Assembly (NCBI GenBank): GCA_913776045.1
Contig: CAJYOI010000020.1
Location: 1-64,000 of the forward strand
Length of the DNA stretch: 64,000 bases
Reading direction: 5' to 3'
Origin: an uncultured Sphingomonas sp.
GTDB lineage: Bacteria > Pseudomonadota > Alphaproteobacteria > Sphingomonadales > Sphingomonadaceae
A model generated the notes under the pieces. The model did no database searches. It saw nothing but the letters and a program-made list of their open reading frames with translations, and was not told where the DNA came from. Positions within the stretch are counted from its first letter, which is position 1, and each line of letters begins with the position of its first letter. Below, one piece after another: positions 1 through 9,207 of the stretch. Made by a program: the position numbers and the translations under genes.

Positions 1-182
1 TTGGTCGGCACCAGATCGGGTTCGATGAAGTCGGCGCCCTGCTCGATCGCAAGCGTATAGCTGGCGATGGTGTGTTCGGGGCGCAGGCCGCTGGCGCCGC
101 GGTGGGCGATGACGATCGGGTCGGACATGCCCGCAGCTTGCCCCACACCTGCCGCCAGAGCCAGCGCCATCCATAGCGACAT
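1..182 (-). CDS. Glycerophosphodiester phosphodiesterase family protein, 5' part only
   Basis: The gene runs off the left edge, so only about 60 N-terminal residues are visible. They begin with a short hydrophobic signal-like segment ([18 protein letters not shown]), followed by [16 protein letters not shown] and then [12 protein letters not shown]. The HRG motif and the E-x-D metal-binding motif are hallmarks of the GDPD family, which hydrolyses glycerophosphodiesters to glycerol-3-phosphate and an alcohol. The start ATG at 182 is preceded by a GGGAG ribosome binding site. An exported GlpQ-type enzyme is inferred from the leader. It is divergent from the molybdenum hydroxylase operon, with 71 bases between. 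Confidence 0.85.
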   Translation of the reverse strand, partial: MSLWMALALAAGVGQAAGMSDPIVIAHRGASGLRPEHTIASYTLAIEQGADFIEPDLVPT

Positions 183-253
183 TCGCGTACTCCCAAGGAA
201 ACCTAGCCAGATAAGTGCGTTAGCCTGCTTACTATATACGGGATCAGCCTGAC

Positions 254-754
254 ATGAACTTCACGATCAACGGCGAGCGGCACGAGGCCGATCCCGATAT
301 CCGCGCCTCCCTGCTCGACGTGCTGCGCGAGCATCTCCACCTCACCGGCACCAAGAAAGGCTGCGACCATGGCCAATGCGGGGCGTGTACCGTGCTGGTG
401 AACTGCCGCCGTATCAACAGCTGTCTGACGCTGGCGGTAATGCACCAGGATGACGAGATCGTGACGATCGAGGGGCTGGGCACGCCCGATGCCCTGCACC
501 CGTTGCAGGCGGCGTTCGTTTCTCATGACGGCTTCCAGTGCGGATATTGCACGCCGGGCCAGATTTGCTCCGCGGTCGGCATGATGGACGAGGCAAGCAA
601 GGGCTGGCCGAGCCATGTCAGCGACTCGCTCGACGGCGACGTCGTGCTGGAGGACGGCGAGATCGCCGAGCGGATGAGCGGCAATCTCTGCCGTTGCTCC
701 GCCTACCCGAACATGCGCGACGCGATCCGCCAAGTGTGGGAGGGTGCGAAGTGA
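254..754 (+). CDS. Aldehyde oxidoreductase, 2Fe-2S subunit (PaoA-like)
   Basis: This 166-residue iron-sulfur subunit belongs to a xanthine-oxidase-family molybdoenzyme. The plant-ferredoxin cluster motif is at residues about 36-50 ([16 protein letters not shown]). The second cluster motif is visible as [13 protein letters not shown] near 95 and [13 protein letters not shown] near 145. The sequence closely resembles E. coli PaoA (YagT) as I recall it, including [18 protein letters not shown]. It differs in lacking the long N-terminal Tat leader of PaoA: the protein begins directly at the ferredoxin fold, and an in-frame TAG at 221-223 rules out an upstream leader. The enzyme is therefore predicted to be cytoplasmic. 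It is the first gene of an operon with 4-bp overlaps to the next two subunits. Confidence 0.93.
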   Translation: MNFTINGERHEADPDIRASLLDVLREHLHLTGTKKGCDHGQCGACTVLVNCRRINSCLTLAVMHQDDEIVTIEGLGTPDALHPLQAAFVSHDGFQCGYCTPGQICSAVGMMDEASKGWPSHVSDSLDGDVVLEDGEIAERMSGNLCRCSAYPNMRDAIRQVWEGAK

Positions 755-1728
755 AGATTTTTGATTATGCCCGCGCCGACACGCCCGAGGCCGCGGTCGC
801 CGACCCGCACGCGCGGTTCATCGCCGGGGGCACCAACCTGCTCGACCTGATGAAATTGCAGGTCGAGACACCGGCGAAGCTGATCGATATCAGCCGGCTC
901 GACCTGGCCGAAATCGAGGACATCGACGGCGGCGGCCTGCGCATCGGCGCGCTGGTGCCCAATGCCGATCTGGCCGCCGAGCCCCGCGTACGCGAGCGCT
1001 ATCCGGTGCTCAGCCGCGCACTGCTGGCCGGCGCGTCGGGGCAGTTGCGCAACAAGGCGACAACCGGCGGCAATCTGCTCCAGCGGACGCGCTGCGGCTA
1101 TTTCTATGACGTCAACGCGCGCTGCAACAAGCGGGAGCCGGGCAGCGGCTGCGACGGGCGCGAGGGGTTCAACCGCATCCTCGCGATTCTCGGCACGTCG
1201 GAGGCGTGCATCGCAACCCACCCGAGCGACATGGCCGTCGCGATGCGCGCGCTTGATGCGGTGGTGCTGACGCTGGCGCCGGGCGGCGATCGGCGGCGAA
1301 TTTCATTGGGCGACTTCTACCGACTGCCGGGCGATACGCCGCAGATCGAGACGGTGCTGCAGCCGGGCGAACTCATCACCCACGTCGAACTGCCTTCGCC
1401 GCCTGCGGGCGTACAGACGTATCGAAAGGTTCGTGACCGCGCGTCCTACGCCTTCGCACTGGTTTCGGTCGCGGGCGTTATCGCGGTAGAGGACGGAAAG
1501 ATCGCTTCCGTGGCGCTTGCCTTCGGTGGTCTCGGTCCGATGCCGTGGCGCGACGCTGCGGTCGAGGCGACGCTGGTCGGACAGGCGGCGGGCGATGCCG
1601 CCTTCGCCGCGGCGGCCGATGCGCTGCTCGCCGATGCCAAAGGCTATGGCGAGAATGACTTCAAGATCCCGCTTGCGCGCCGGACACTGATCGCGGTGTT
1701 GCGCGAGCTGACGGAGGATGCGGCATGA
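751..1728 (+). CDS. Aldehyde oxidoreductase, FAD-binding subunit (PaoB-like)
   Basis: This is a 325-residue FAD subunit of a molybdenum hydroxylase, carrying electrons from the 2Fe-2S subunit to FAD. FAD-binding motifs are visible as [13 protein letters not shown] near residue 30 and [14 protein letters not shown] near 110. The run [21 protein letters not shown] contains the extra cysteines that bind a 4Fe-4S cluster in PaoB and related enzymes. The start is GTG at 751, overlapping the TGA of the preceding gene (GTGA); length fits PaoB (about 318 residues). The coupled start and motif content make the assignment firm; the physiological aldehyde substrate is unknown. Confidence 0.92.
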   Translation: MKIFDYARADTPEAAVADPHARFIAGGTNLLDLMKLQVETPAKLIDISRLDLAEIEDIDGGGLRIGALVPNADLAAEPRVRERYPVLSRALLAGASGQLRNKATTGGNLLQRTRCGYFYDVNARCNKREPGSGCDGREGFNRILAILGTSEACIATHPSDMAVAMRALDAVVLTLAPGGDRRRISLGDFYRLPGDTPQIETVLQPGELITHVELPSPPAGVQTYRKVRDRASYAFALVSVAGVIAVEDGKIASVALAFGGLGPMPWRDAAVEATLVGQAAGDAAFAAAADALLADAKGYGENDFKIPLARRTLIAVLRELTEDAA

Positions 1729-3944
1729 CCGATACCAAGACGCTGCAACTCGACGCGCCGATCGAACACAGTCTGCTGGAGGGCGCGCCGCAGGGGCTGA
1801 CCGGCAAGCCGATCGACCGTGTGGACGGCCCGCTGAAGGTCGCCGGTCGCGCGACCTATTCGGCGGAATATGCGCTCGACGACATGGCTTATGGCGTGCT
1901 TGTCAGCGCGCCGTTCGCCAAGGGGCGGCTGAACGCGGTCATCGTCGACGATGCGCTGGCGGTGCCCGGCGTAATCGACGTCGTGGTCGACCTCGACACA
2001 TTCGCGCGCAACCCGCAGCAGGGCGGTGAGGAGGAAGCGCCGACACAGGGCGTGCGCGATATCGACTATTTCGGCGAGCATGTCGCGGTGGTCGTGGCGG
2101 AGAGCTTCGAAGTTGCCCGCGACGCCGCGCATCTGGTGCGCTTCGATTATGTCGAGGGGCTGCCCGACGTTGCATTTGACGATCGGCTCGACGAGGCGGA
2201 GACGCCGCCCGACAGTCAGATGCCGGCGCATCAGGAAGCGGGCGATCCCGATGCCGCGCTGGCCGACGCAGCGCTGACGGTCGATGCCGTATGGACCACG
2301 CCCAGCCAGAACAGCGCGGCGATGGAGCCGCATGCCTCGATTGCGACATGGGACGACGACGGGCGGCTGACGCTCTATGGCTCGCTGCAGATGCCGGCGT
2401 CGGACAAGAAACAGCTGATGGACGCGCTCGACCTGAAGGCCGACCAAGTCCGCATCGTCGCGCGCTATATCGGCGGCGGTTTCGGATCGAAACTCGGCAT
2501 CTCGACCGAAGGCATCGCCGCGGCGATCGCGGCGCGGCAGGTCAAGCGGCCAGTGAAGGTCGTGATGACACGCCAGCAGGTATTCGACGCGACCGTCCGC
2601 CGGTCGAACACCCGCCAGCACGTGGCGCTCGGCGCCGACGCGTCGGGCAAGCTGACGACCGTCATCCATGAGAATATCGTCAGCAATCTGGATGGAGAGG
2701 ACTTCTTCGAACCCGTCGGCATCGCGACGCAGTTCCTCTACGGCGGCGAGAACCGGCGGATCACGCACGACGTGGTGCGGATGAACTGGCTGCTGGCGGG
2801 ATCGATGCGCGCGCCGGGCGAAGCGGTCGGCATGCTCGCACTCGAATGCGCGATGGACGAACTGGCGGAGGCGGCGGGTGTCGATCCGGTCGAATTGCGC
2901 AAGCTGAACGATCCCGACAAGGACCCGACGCAGGACATTCCCTTCTCGACCCGCAACCTCTCGCACTGCCTGGACGAAGGGGCGAAGGCGTTCGGCTGGG
3001 CCCCGTCCGCGCCGAGCGGCCGACGGGAGGGGGATTGGCTGATCGGCACTGGCATGGCGGCATCGACGCGCAGCAACATGGCGCAGCCGTCGACCGCGCG
3101 GGTCACGCTGACGCCGGCTGGCGGCGCGGTGGTCGAAACCGACATGACCGATATCGGCACCGGCACCTACACCATCCTGGCGCAGATCGCGGGTGACATG
3201 CTGGGGCTGCCGATCGAGCGGGTCGAGGTGAAGCTGGGCGATACCGACATGCCATCGGGCGCCGGGTCGGGCGGGTCATGGGGTGCGGGATCGGCCGGCA
3301 GTTCGGTCTATCTGGCCGCGGAAAAACTGCGCGAGCGGATCTGCGAGAAGCTGGAGTGCGACGTTGCCGGCCTGACGCTGAAGGACGGCCATGCGATCGC
3401 CGGCAACCGCCGCGTGCCGCTGACCGATCTGATCGGCGAGGGGCTGAGCGCGGAAGGGACGATCAAGCCCGGCGAGAACGAGCAGACCCATACCCAGGCA
3501 TCGTATGGGGCGCATTTTTGCGAGGTGCGGGTGAATGCCGTGTCGGGCGAAGTGCGCGTGACGCGGTGGCACTCGACCTTCTCCGCGGGGCGCATCCTGA
3601 ACGAGAAGACTGCGCGGTCGCAGTGCATCGGCGGGATCGTCTTCGGCATCGGCGCGGCGCTGAGCGAAGAGCTGGTCCACGACCCGCGCGACGGGCGCGT
3701 GGTCAACAACGACCTGGCCGAGTACCATGTGCCCGTGAACGCCGACGTGCCGATGATGGATATCCAGTTCCTGCCCGAACGCGACGTTTGGGCGAATCCG
3801 CTGCAGGCGAAGGGGATCGGCGAATTGGGAATTTCCGGCGCCGGCGCGGCGGTGGCGAATGCGATCTACAACGCCACCGGTGTGCGGGTGCGGGACTATC
3901 CGATCACGCTCGACAAGCTGCTGGCGGGGTTGCCCGAGGTATGA
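1725..3944 (+). CDS. Aldehyde oxidoreductase, molybdopterin-binding subunit (PaoC-like)
   Basis: This 739-residue catalytic subunit holds the molybdenum cofactor. Visible features are the N-terminal hammerhead domain ([22 protein letters not shown]), the glycine-rich YIGGGFGSK segment near residue 250, the [10 protein letters not shown] arginine loop near 360 and [16 protein letters not shown] near 510. The C-terminal [14 protein letters not shown] motif near 700 contains the conserved active-site glutamate. Length matches PaoC (about 732). The ATG overlaps the stop of the FAD subunit gene (ATGA), so translation is coupled. By homology the enzyme oxidises aldehydes, often aromatic ones, to acids; substrate range is inferred only from family. 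Confidence 0.92.
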   Translation: MTDTKTLQLDAPIEHSLLEGAPQGLTGKPIDRVDGPLKVAGRATYSAEYALDDMAYGVLVSAPFAKGRLNAVIVDDALAVPGVIDVVVDLDTFARNPQQGGEEEAPTQGVRDIDYFGEHVAVVVAESFEVARDAAHLVRFDYVEGLPDVAFDDRLDEAETPPDSQMPAHQEAGDPDAALADAALTVDAVWTTPSQNSAAMEPHASIATWDDDGRLTLYGSLQMPASDKKQLMDALDLKADQVRIVARYIGGGFGSKLGISTEGIAAAIAARQVKRPVKVVMTRQQVFDATVRRSNTRQHVALGADASGKLTTVIHENIVSNLDGEDFFEPVGIATQFLYGGENRRITHDVVRMNWLLAGSMRAPGEAVGMLALECAMDELAEAAGVDPVELRKLNDPDKDPTQDIPFSTRNLSHCLDEGAKAFGWAPSAPSGRREGDWLIGTGMAASTRSNMAQPSTARVTLTPAGGAVVETDMTDIGTGTYTILAQIAGDMLGLPIERVEVKLGDTDMPSGAGSGGSWGAGSAGSSVYLAAEKLRERICEKLECDVAGLTLKDGHAIAGNRRVPLTDLIGEGLSAEGTIKPGENEQTHTQASYGAHFCEVRVNAVSGEVRVTRWHSTFSAGRILNEKTARSQCIGGIVFGIGAALSEELVHDPRDGRVVNNDLAEYHVPVNADVPMMDIQFLPERDVWANPLQAKGIGELGISGAGAAVANAIYNATGVRVRDYPITLDKLLAGLPEV

Positions 3945-3956
3945 GTTCGTACCATC

Positions 3957-4075
3957 CGTGCTCCCGCGAAGTGGCACCCCACAAAGTAATACTTTGTGGG
4001 GACCCCGAAGGCGGGAGCCCAGGGTCACAGAAAGCGTGCCTTGCGGCTCTAGGCTCCCGCCTACGCGGGAGCACG
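3957..4075. repeat. Nested palindromic intergenic element with 12-bp terminal inverted repeats
   Basis: The ends are a perfect 12-bp inverted repeat, CGTGCTCCCGCG at 3957-3968 and CGCGGGAGCACG at 4064-4075. Inside lies a perfect 12+1+12 palindrome (arm CCCCACAAAGTA) at 3977-4001. A second hairpin, GCTCCCGC-4-GCGGGAGC, is at 4053-4072. It fills the gap between the molybdenum subunit gene and the chaperone gene within one operon. It looks like a REP/MITE-type extragenic palindrome and could attenuate or stabilise the polycistronic RNA. Confidence 0.75.
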
Positions 4076-4085
4076 GAGGGTGTGA

Positions 4086-5012
4086 GTGGCCGATAACGAC
4101 AGTGTCCTCACCGCCGCCCGCGCTTGGGCAGGCGAACCGCTTGCGCTCGCGACCGTCGTCTCGACCTGGGGCTCGGCGCCGCGACCGCGCGGCAGCCACA
4201 TGCTCGTTCACGCCGATGGCCGGTTCGAGGGTTCGGTGTCCGGCGGCTGCGTCGAAACCGACATCCTTGCCACCGCCGCCGAGGTCATCGCCGGCGCGCC
4301 GTCGCAAGTGAAGCGCTACGGCGTCGCCGATGCCGCGGCATGGGAGGTTGGGCTGCCGTGCGGCGGCGAGATCGCGGTGCTGGTCCAGCCGGTATCGGCG
4401 GAAGGCTTCGATCCCGAACTGTTCGACCGCATCGATGATGCGCGGGCCGAGGGCAGGGGGCTGATCGTCGCGACCGACCTGGCGACCGGACGCAGCGATC
4501 TGCGTCCCCAGGAAACAGGAGAAGCCTTCCTCAACCGCTACGATCCACCGCGCCTGTTGCTGATCGTCGGCGCGGTGCAGATCGCCCAGTCGCTGGCGCA
4601 GCTCGCGATGACGCTTGGCATCCGCACGATCGTCATCGACCCGCGTGCGCGCTTCCTGACCGAGGAACGCTTTCCCGGCGTCACGCTCGACGATCGCTGG
4701 CCGGACGAGGCGGTTGCTGCCTACACGCCCGGGCCATCGACCGCGGTCGTGACGCTCAGTCACGACACCAAGATCGACGACCCCGCGCTGATCGCCGCAC
4801 TTGGGACCGACGCGGCCTATGTCGGCGCACTCGGCAGCCGGCGCAGCCACGCCGCGCGACGCGAGCGGCTGGCCGAGGCGGGGCTATCGTCCGAACAGAT
4901 CGACCGCATCGACGGACCCGTCGGGCTCGACATCGGTGCAATTGGCCCTGCCGAGATCGCGCTGTCGATCGCCGCGGCCATGATAGGAGCCTTCAACAAT
5001 GATCGCCGCTGA
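4086..5012 (+). CDS. XdhC/CoxI family molybdenum cofactor chaperone (PaoD-like)
   Basis: This 308-residue protein has the XdhC layout. The N-terminal XdhC_CoxI domain contains TWGSAPRPRGSHMLV (about residues 27-41) and VSGGCVETDI. The C-terminal Rossmann-like domain contains LLIVGAVQIAQSLAQLA near 155 and the family motif YVGALGSRRSHAARR near 240. XdhC proteins bind and mature the molybdenum cofactor and insert it into the catalytic subunit. The start is GTG at 4086, since the GTG four bases upstream runs into a stop. It sits downstream of the three enzyme subunits across a palindromic element and overlaps the next gene by 14 bases. Confidence 0.9.
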   Translation: MADNDSVLTAARAWAGEPLALATVVSTWGSAPRPRGSHMLVHADGRFEGSVSGGCVETDILATAAEVIAGAPSQVKRYGVADAAAWEVGLPCGGEIAVLVQPVSAEGFDPELFDRIDDARAEGRGLIVATDLATGRSDLRPQETGEAFLNRYDPPRLLLIVGAVQIAQSLAQLAMTLGIRTIVIDPRARFLTEERFPGVTLDDRWPDEAVAAYTPGPSTAVVTLSHDTKIDDPALIAALGTDAAYVGALGSRRSHAARRERLAEAGLSSEQIDRIDGPVGLDIGAIGPAEIALSIAAAMIGAFNNDRR

Positions 5013-5604
5013 GGATACCGTCCTGATCCTGCTCGCCGCGGGGCGATCGTCGCGCTTCGAAGGCGGCAACAAGCTGGAGGCCGAGTTCCTGAAGAAGCCG
5101 GTCGGGCTGCACGTCGTGACCGCGCTGGAAGATATTCCGTTCAAGGCGCGCTTCGTCGTGCGCGACGGATGCTCGCTCGACTTCAAGGGCTATCGCGTAA
5201 TCCACAACGACCAGCCTGACGACGGCATGGCGCGATCGGTGCGGATGGGCGTCGAATGCGCGAAGGCGGAAGGGGCGAAGGCGGTGCTGATCGCGCTCGC
5301 CGACATGCCGCGGGTGACGGCGGCGCACATCTATCGCCTGCTCGACGCGGCGGACTCGAACGATGCGGTAGTGGCGTCGAGCGACGGCACGCAGCCGCGT
5401 CCGCCCGCGGTATTCGGGGCGGGGCGGTTCGACTTCCTGATGACACTGGAGGGTGATGCCGGCGCACGCGACCTGGTGAAGGCGGGCAAGCATGTCGTGA
5501 CCTCGCCGGCTGAACTGATCGACATCGATACACCGGAGGATCTGGAGGCGCTGCGGGCGCTGGTCCATGCGCCGGAACTGACGATCACGCGCCCGCAGGG
5601 GTGA
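4999..5604 (+). CDS. Molybdenum cofactor nucleotidyltransferase, MocA/MobA-like
   Basis: The 201-residue product begins with LILLAAGRSSRFEGGNK, the nucleotide-binding loop of MobA/MocA NTP transferases. It continues with HNDQPDDGMARSVRMGV and LIALADMPRVTAAHI, the family's metal-binding and substrate segments. MocA adds CMP to molybdopterin-Mo to give the cytosine dinucleotide cofactor used by PaoABC-type aldehyde oxidoreductases. It overlaps the XdhC gene by 14 bases, so this is a complete enzyme-plus-maturation operon. CMP rather than GMP specificity is inferred from context. Confidence 0.85.
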   Translation: MIAAEDTVLILLAAGRSSRFEGGNKLEAEFLKKPVGLHVVTALEDIPFKARFVVRDGCSLDFKGYRVIHNDQPDDGMARSVRMGVECAKAEGAKAVLIALADMPRVTAAHIYRLLDAADSNDAVVASSDGTQPRPPAVFGAGRFDFLMTLEGDAGARDLVKAGKHVVTSPAELIDIDTPEDLEALRALVHAPELTITRPQG

Positions 5605-5606
5605 AT

Positions 5607-5735
5607 CCCTCTCCCGACGGGAGAGGGAGGGAGCGGCGCAGCCGCGGAAGGGTGAGGGCAGGGTGCCGTCAGCGAGATTACCCTCACCTTTCCGCCACCT
5701 TCGGTGGCTCCCTTCCTCTCCCGATGGGAGAGGAA
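5607..5735. repeat. Dyad-symmetric intergenic element, probable bidirectional terminator
   Basis: Two strong hairpins bracket the element: CCCTCTCCC-GAC-GGGAGAGGG at 5607-5627 and TTCCTCTCCC-GAT-GGGAGAGGAA at 5713-5735. A further inverted pair, GGTGAGGG (5651-5658) and CCCTCACC (5681-5688), lies between them. It occupies the whole space between two convergent genes, beginning 3 bases after one stop codon and ending 3 bases before the other. It may act as a terminator for both, although it has no T-run. It resembles other short GC palindromes in this window. Confidence 0.65.
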
Positions 5736-5737
5736 CC

Positions 5738-6946
5738 TTATTCGTGACGCAGCGCGTCGATCGGGTTCAGCGCCGCCGCCCGCCTGGCCGGGAAAAACCC
5801 GAACACCACACCGATCACCGCCGAAATCGCAAACGCGATCAGGTTGATCTGCAGGTCGAACGTCCACGGCACCTTCATCAGCGGCGTGATCCCCGCGATC
5901 GCCAGCTGCGCGATCGCCAGCCCCACCAGCCCGCCGAGCATCGACAGCACCACCGCCTCGACCAGGAACTGCAGCAGCACTTCGCTCGCCACCGCGCCGA
6001 TCGCCAGGCGGATGCCGATCTCGCGGGTACGCTCGGTCACGCTCACCAGCATGATGTTCATGATGCCTATACCGCCGACGATCAGGCTGATCGCCGCGAC
6101 CGCCGCGACGATGTTGGTCAGCATCGTCGTCGTGCCGGTCAGCGTGTCGCTGATCTGCTTGGTATCGAAGATGTTGAAATCGTCCTGCTTCCCGCCCGTG
6201 ATGTTGCGGCGTTCGCGCAGCAGGTCCTCGATCCCCGATTGCACCGTGCTTGTCGAGAAGGCGGAGTTCACGCCGACCAGCATCAGGCGGATGTCGCGAT
6301 TGCCGGTGAAGCGGCGCTGGACCGCCTTGATCGGCATGATGACGACGTCGTCCTGGTCGCCGCCGAAGCCCTGCTGGCCGCGCGTCGTCAGCACGCCGAT
6401 GACGTCGCAGCTGATCCCGTTGATCCGCATTCGGGTGCCGACCGCCTGCCCCCCGCGGTAGAGGTTGGTGTAGACGGTGTTGCCGATGATGCAGACCGCT
6501 TTCCCTGCAGCTTCCTCGGCCGGCATGAAGGTGCGTCCCGACGCGAGCGGCCAGGGCTGGACCTGGAAATAGGCCGATGTCGTGCCGTTGATCGTGGTCG
6601 ACCAGTTGGATCCTTCGTAGATCGCGGTGCCCGTCGCCTGCGCCTGCGGAGCGACCGCGGTCACTCCGGTCACCTGGTCGCGAATCGCCTCCACATCCTC
6701 GGGCTTGAAGTCGGGCGGCCGCGGCCCCCCGCCGCCGCGGCCGAAGCCCTGGCCGGGGCGGATCTGGAGCACGTTGGTGCCGAGCGCGGAAATCGATGCC
6801 TGGACGGCCGACGTCGTCGCCTTGCCGAGCGTCACCATGGTGACGACCGCGCCCACGCCGATGACGATGCCGAGGATCGTCAGGAACGAGCGCAGCAGGT
6901 GCCGGCGGATCGAGCGGATCGCCAGGATGAAGGTGGTGCCGAGCAT
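5738..6946 (-). CDS. MacB-like ABC transporter permease
   Basis: This 402-residue FtsX/MacB-family permease has an N-terminal membrane helix (ILGIVIGVGAVVTMVTLG at about residues 24-41) and a periplasmic MacB core domain. Three C-terminal helices follow: IVAAVAAISLIVGGIGIMNIML with the diagnostic SVTERTREIGIRLAIGA, then LLQFLVEAVVLSMLGGLVGLAI, then LIAFAISAVIGVVFGFFPA. In E. coli MacB the ATPase and permease are fused; here they are separate genes three bases apart. It is the last gene of a four-gene tripartite efflux operon. The substrate (macrolide, peptide or lipid-like compound) cannot be told from sequence. Confidence 0.93.
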   Translation of the reverse strand: MLGTTFILAIRSIRRHLLRSFLTILGIVIGVGAVVTMVTLGKATTSAVQASISALGTNVLQIRPGQGFGRGGGGPRPPDFKPEDVEAIRDQVTGVTAVAPQAQATGTAIYEGSNWSTTINGTTSAYFQVQPWPLASGRTFMPAEEAAGKAVCIIGNTVYTNLYRGGQAVGTRMRINGISCDVIGVLTTRGQQGFGGDQDDVVIMPIKAVQRRFTGNRDIRLMLVGVNSAFSTSTVQSGIEDLLRERRNITGGKQDDFNIFDTKQISDTLTGTTTMLTNIVAAVAAISLIVGGIGIMNIMLVSVTERTREIGIRLAIGAVASEVLLQFLVEAVVLSMLGGLVGLAIAQLAIAGITPLMKVPWTFDLQINLIAFAISAVIGVVFGFFPARRAAALNPIDALRHE

Positions 6947-6949
6947 GGT

Positions 6950-7777
6950 CTAGAAACTCCCCTCCCCTTGAGGGGGGGGGCTGGGGATAGGGGGTGTCTC
7001 ACCGAGACTTTGCGGCGGCATAGCCGCGTCGTCGGTCGGCGCGACTGCGCCGACGGCCGAGCTTGCGCGAGTCAGCCGGGCGTCGGCGGCTGCCGCGCTA
7101 CGCTCGATCCTCTCCACCAGCCCGTCCTTGAAATGCACGATCGTTCGCGCGAATGCGGCCATGTCGGGTTCGTGGGTGACCATCAGCACGGTGATCCCGG
7201 AATTCCTGTTCAGGTCGGTCAGCAATTCCATGATCTCGACCGACCGTTCCGAATCGAGGTTGCCGGTCGGCTCGTCCGCCAGCAGCACGTCGGGCTGAGT
7301 CACGATCGCCCGCGCAATGGCGACGCGCTGTTGCTGACCGCCGGACAGTTCGGCAGGCGTATGGTCCCACCAGTTGGCGAGGCCGACCTTGTCGAGCGCG
7401 GCCATGCCGAGGTCGTGGCGCGTCTTCTTGTCCTCGCCGCGGTAGAGCAGCGGGAGTTCGACATTCTCCAGCGCCGAGGTACGCGAGAGCAGGTTGAAGC
7501 CCTGAAAAACGAAGCCGAGATACTTGCGCCGCAGCAGCGCCCGCTGGTCGCGGGTCAGCGTTTCGATGTGGTGGCCGCGGAACAGGAAGGTCCCGCCGGT
7601 CGGCACGTCCAGGCAGCCGAGGATGTTCATCGTCGTCGACTTGCCCGACCCCGACGGCCCCATCACCGCGACGAAATCACCCGCCTCGATGTCGAGGTCG
7701 ACACCCTTCAGCGCCTGGAACATCGTCGCGCCGGTGCCATACGTCTTTGTGACGTCGCGGAGGGAAATGATGCTCAT
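6950..7777 (-). CDS. MacB/LolD-type ABC transporter ATP-binding protein
   Basis: The 275-residue ATPase has Walker A GPSGSGKSTTMNILG near residue 43, the signature LSGGQQQRVAIARA and Walker B VLLADEPTGNLDSE. The start chosen is ATG 7777 (MSIISLRDVTKTYG), where homologues begin; an upstream in-frame ATG would add 15 unrelated residues. The last 50 or so residues, after LVERIERSAAAADA, are low complexity. The final stretch, PPIPSPPPQGEGSF, is encoded by a GC-rich palindromic repeat remnant at about 6953-6990. This C-terminal tail is probably a later acquisition. Confidence 0.92.
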   Translation of the reverse strand: MSIISLRDVTKTYGTGATMFQALKGVDLDIEAGDFVAVMGPSGSGKSTTMNILGCLDVPTGGTFLFRGHHIETLTRDQRALLRRKYLGFVFQGFNLLSRTSALENVELPLLYRGEDKKTRHDLGMAALDKVGLANWWDHTPAELSGGQQQRVAIARAIVTQPDVLLADEPTGNLDSERSVEIMELLTDLNRNSGITVLMVTHEPDMAAFARTIVHFKDGLVERIERSAAAADARLTRASSAVGAVAPTDDAAMPPQSLGETPPIPSPPPQGEGSF

Positions 7778-7818
7778 ATCACTCTCTCCCCGGTGGTGGG
7801 GAAAGGGCTTTGCGACGA

Positions 7819-9207
7819 TCACTGCCCACGCTGGCCGCCTCCGCCGCCCTGGCGTCGGCCCGAACCGCCGCCCTTTGCCTGCGCGTCCGCAGCGCTCGCC
7901 ATCTGGCCGGTGATGACCTGCATGCCGGGCTTCAGGTCGCCGCCGATCACTTCGGTCATCTGGCCGTTGGTGTCGCCGGTGACGACGCGGACCTGTTGCG
8001 GCGTGCCGTCGGCGCCCTTGACATAGACCGTCTGCTGCGCGCCACGCCCGGTGCGGACCTGGCGTTCGGCGGTGCCACCGCGCCGTGGCCCACGCATCAC
8101 CAGTGATCCCGCGATACCGCCGTCGCCGCCCTGGCCGGTCGACGGACGGAAACGGAGCGCCGCATTGGGAACCAGCAGCACGCCCTGTTTCTGGGTGGTC
8201 ACGATGTCGGCAGTCGCGGTCATGCCGGGACGCAGCGTCAGGTCAGGGTTGGCGACGCTGAGATCTGCGGCGTAGGACACGACCTGTCCCGCGCCTGTCG
8301 CGCTGGTCGTCGTCGCGCTGCTCGACGACGCGCTGCTGACCGTCAGGTTCGAGCCGAGGTCGACCCGCGTGATTTCGGCCGGGAAGGTGCGGCCTGGGAA
8401 GGCATCGACGGTGAAGCTGGCCTTCTGTCCGACCTTAACTTCGCCCACGTCGGCCTCGTCGATCGATACCTCCAGCTTCATCTTCGAAAGGTCTTCGGCG
8501 ATGACGAACAGTGTCGGCGTGTTGAACGATGCCGCCACCGTCTGGCCCGGATCGACCGCGCGGGCGAGGACCACGCCCGATACCGGCGATCGGATGATCG
8601 CGCGCTGGCGTTGGGTCTGCGACTGGGCGAGCTGCGCCTGTGCGGCGGTCACATTGGCCTGGGCGGCACGCAACGCCGCGACCGCGCGGCTGTAATTGGC
8701 GCGGCCGGTCTGGAGCTCGGCCTCCGACGGCACGCGCTTGTTGGACAGGCGATAGACCTCTTCCAATCGGTTCAGTTGCGCCTGCGATTCCGCGACCGTC
8801 GCGCGGGCCTGGGCGACCTGCGCCTGGTTGGCGGCGATCTGCGCCTGGCTCGCCCGGATCTGATCGTCGATCTGTTCGGGATCGATCAACGCCAGCGCCT
8901 GGCCTGCGACCACCCGATCGTTGACGTCGACCACGACGCGCGTGACCAGGCCCGACAGCTGCGATCCGACCGTCACCTGATTGGTCGGGGCAAGCTTGCC
9001 GGTCGCCGATACCGACACGGTCAGGTCGCCGCTCTTGGCCGCTTGAGTCGAATATTCGGGTGCCGCATCGCCGCGAAAGCAGCGGCTGACCAGCAGGCCG
9101 AGCAGCACGATGCCGACGATGATCACGGCCCATTTGGCATAGCGCCGCCACGGCTTCACCGGCTTTACGCCCAGGAAGTCGTCGGTCGATTCGGTGGTCG
9201 TGGCCAT
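7819..9207 (-). CDS. MacA-like periplasmic adaptor (membrane fusion protein)
   Basis: This 462-residue HlyD/MacA-family adaptor has one N-terminal membrane helix (WAVIIVGIVLLGLLV, about residues 27-41) and a barrel-sandwich lipoyl motif (VTVGSQLSGLVTRVVVDVNDRV). A long alpha-hairpin follows, rich in Q/A/R heptads (ASQAQIAANQAQVAQARATV), then the second lipoyl half RSPVSGVVLARAVDPGQTV near 205. The C-terminus is glycine/arginine rich. It links the inner-membrane ABC pump to the outer-membrane channel. Its ATG overlaps the stop of the upstream channel gene by one base (TGATG). Confidence 0.92.
   Translation of the reverse strand: MATTTESTDDFLGVKPVKPWRRYAKWAVIIVGIVLLGLLVSRCFRGDAAPEYSTQAAKSGDLTVSVSATGKLAPTNQVTVGSQLSGLVTRVVVDVNDRVVAGQALALIDPEQIDDQIRASQAQIAANQAQVAQARATVAESQAQLNRLEEVYRLSNKRVPSEAELQTGRANYSRAVAALRAAQANVTAAQAQLAQSQTQRQRAIIRSPVSGVVLARAVDPGQTVAASFNTPTLFVIAEDLSKMKLEVSIDEADVGEVKVGQKASFTVDAFPGRTFPAEITRVDLGSNLTVSSASSSSATTTSATGAGQVVSYAADLSVANPDLTLRPGMTATADIVTTQKQGVLLVPNAALRFRPSTGQGGDGGIAGSLVMRGPRRGGTAERQVRTGRGAQQTVYVKGADGTPQQVRVVTGDTNGQMTEVIGGDLKPGMQVITGQMASAADAQAKGGGSGRRQGGGGGQRGQ

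Noticed and set aside
3276-4850. A 524-codon minus-strand frame across the molybdenum subunit and XdhC genes
   Set aside because: It crosses a palindromic spacer and two certain genes and has shadow composition.
5663-8026. A 787-codon plus-strand frame across the MacB permease and ATPase genes
   Set aside because: Both minus-strand genes have complete motifs; this frame is an R/H/D-rich shadow.
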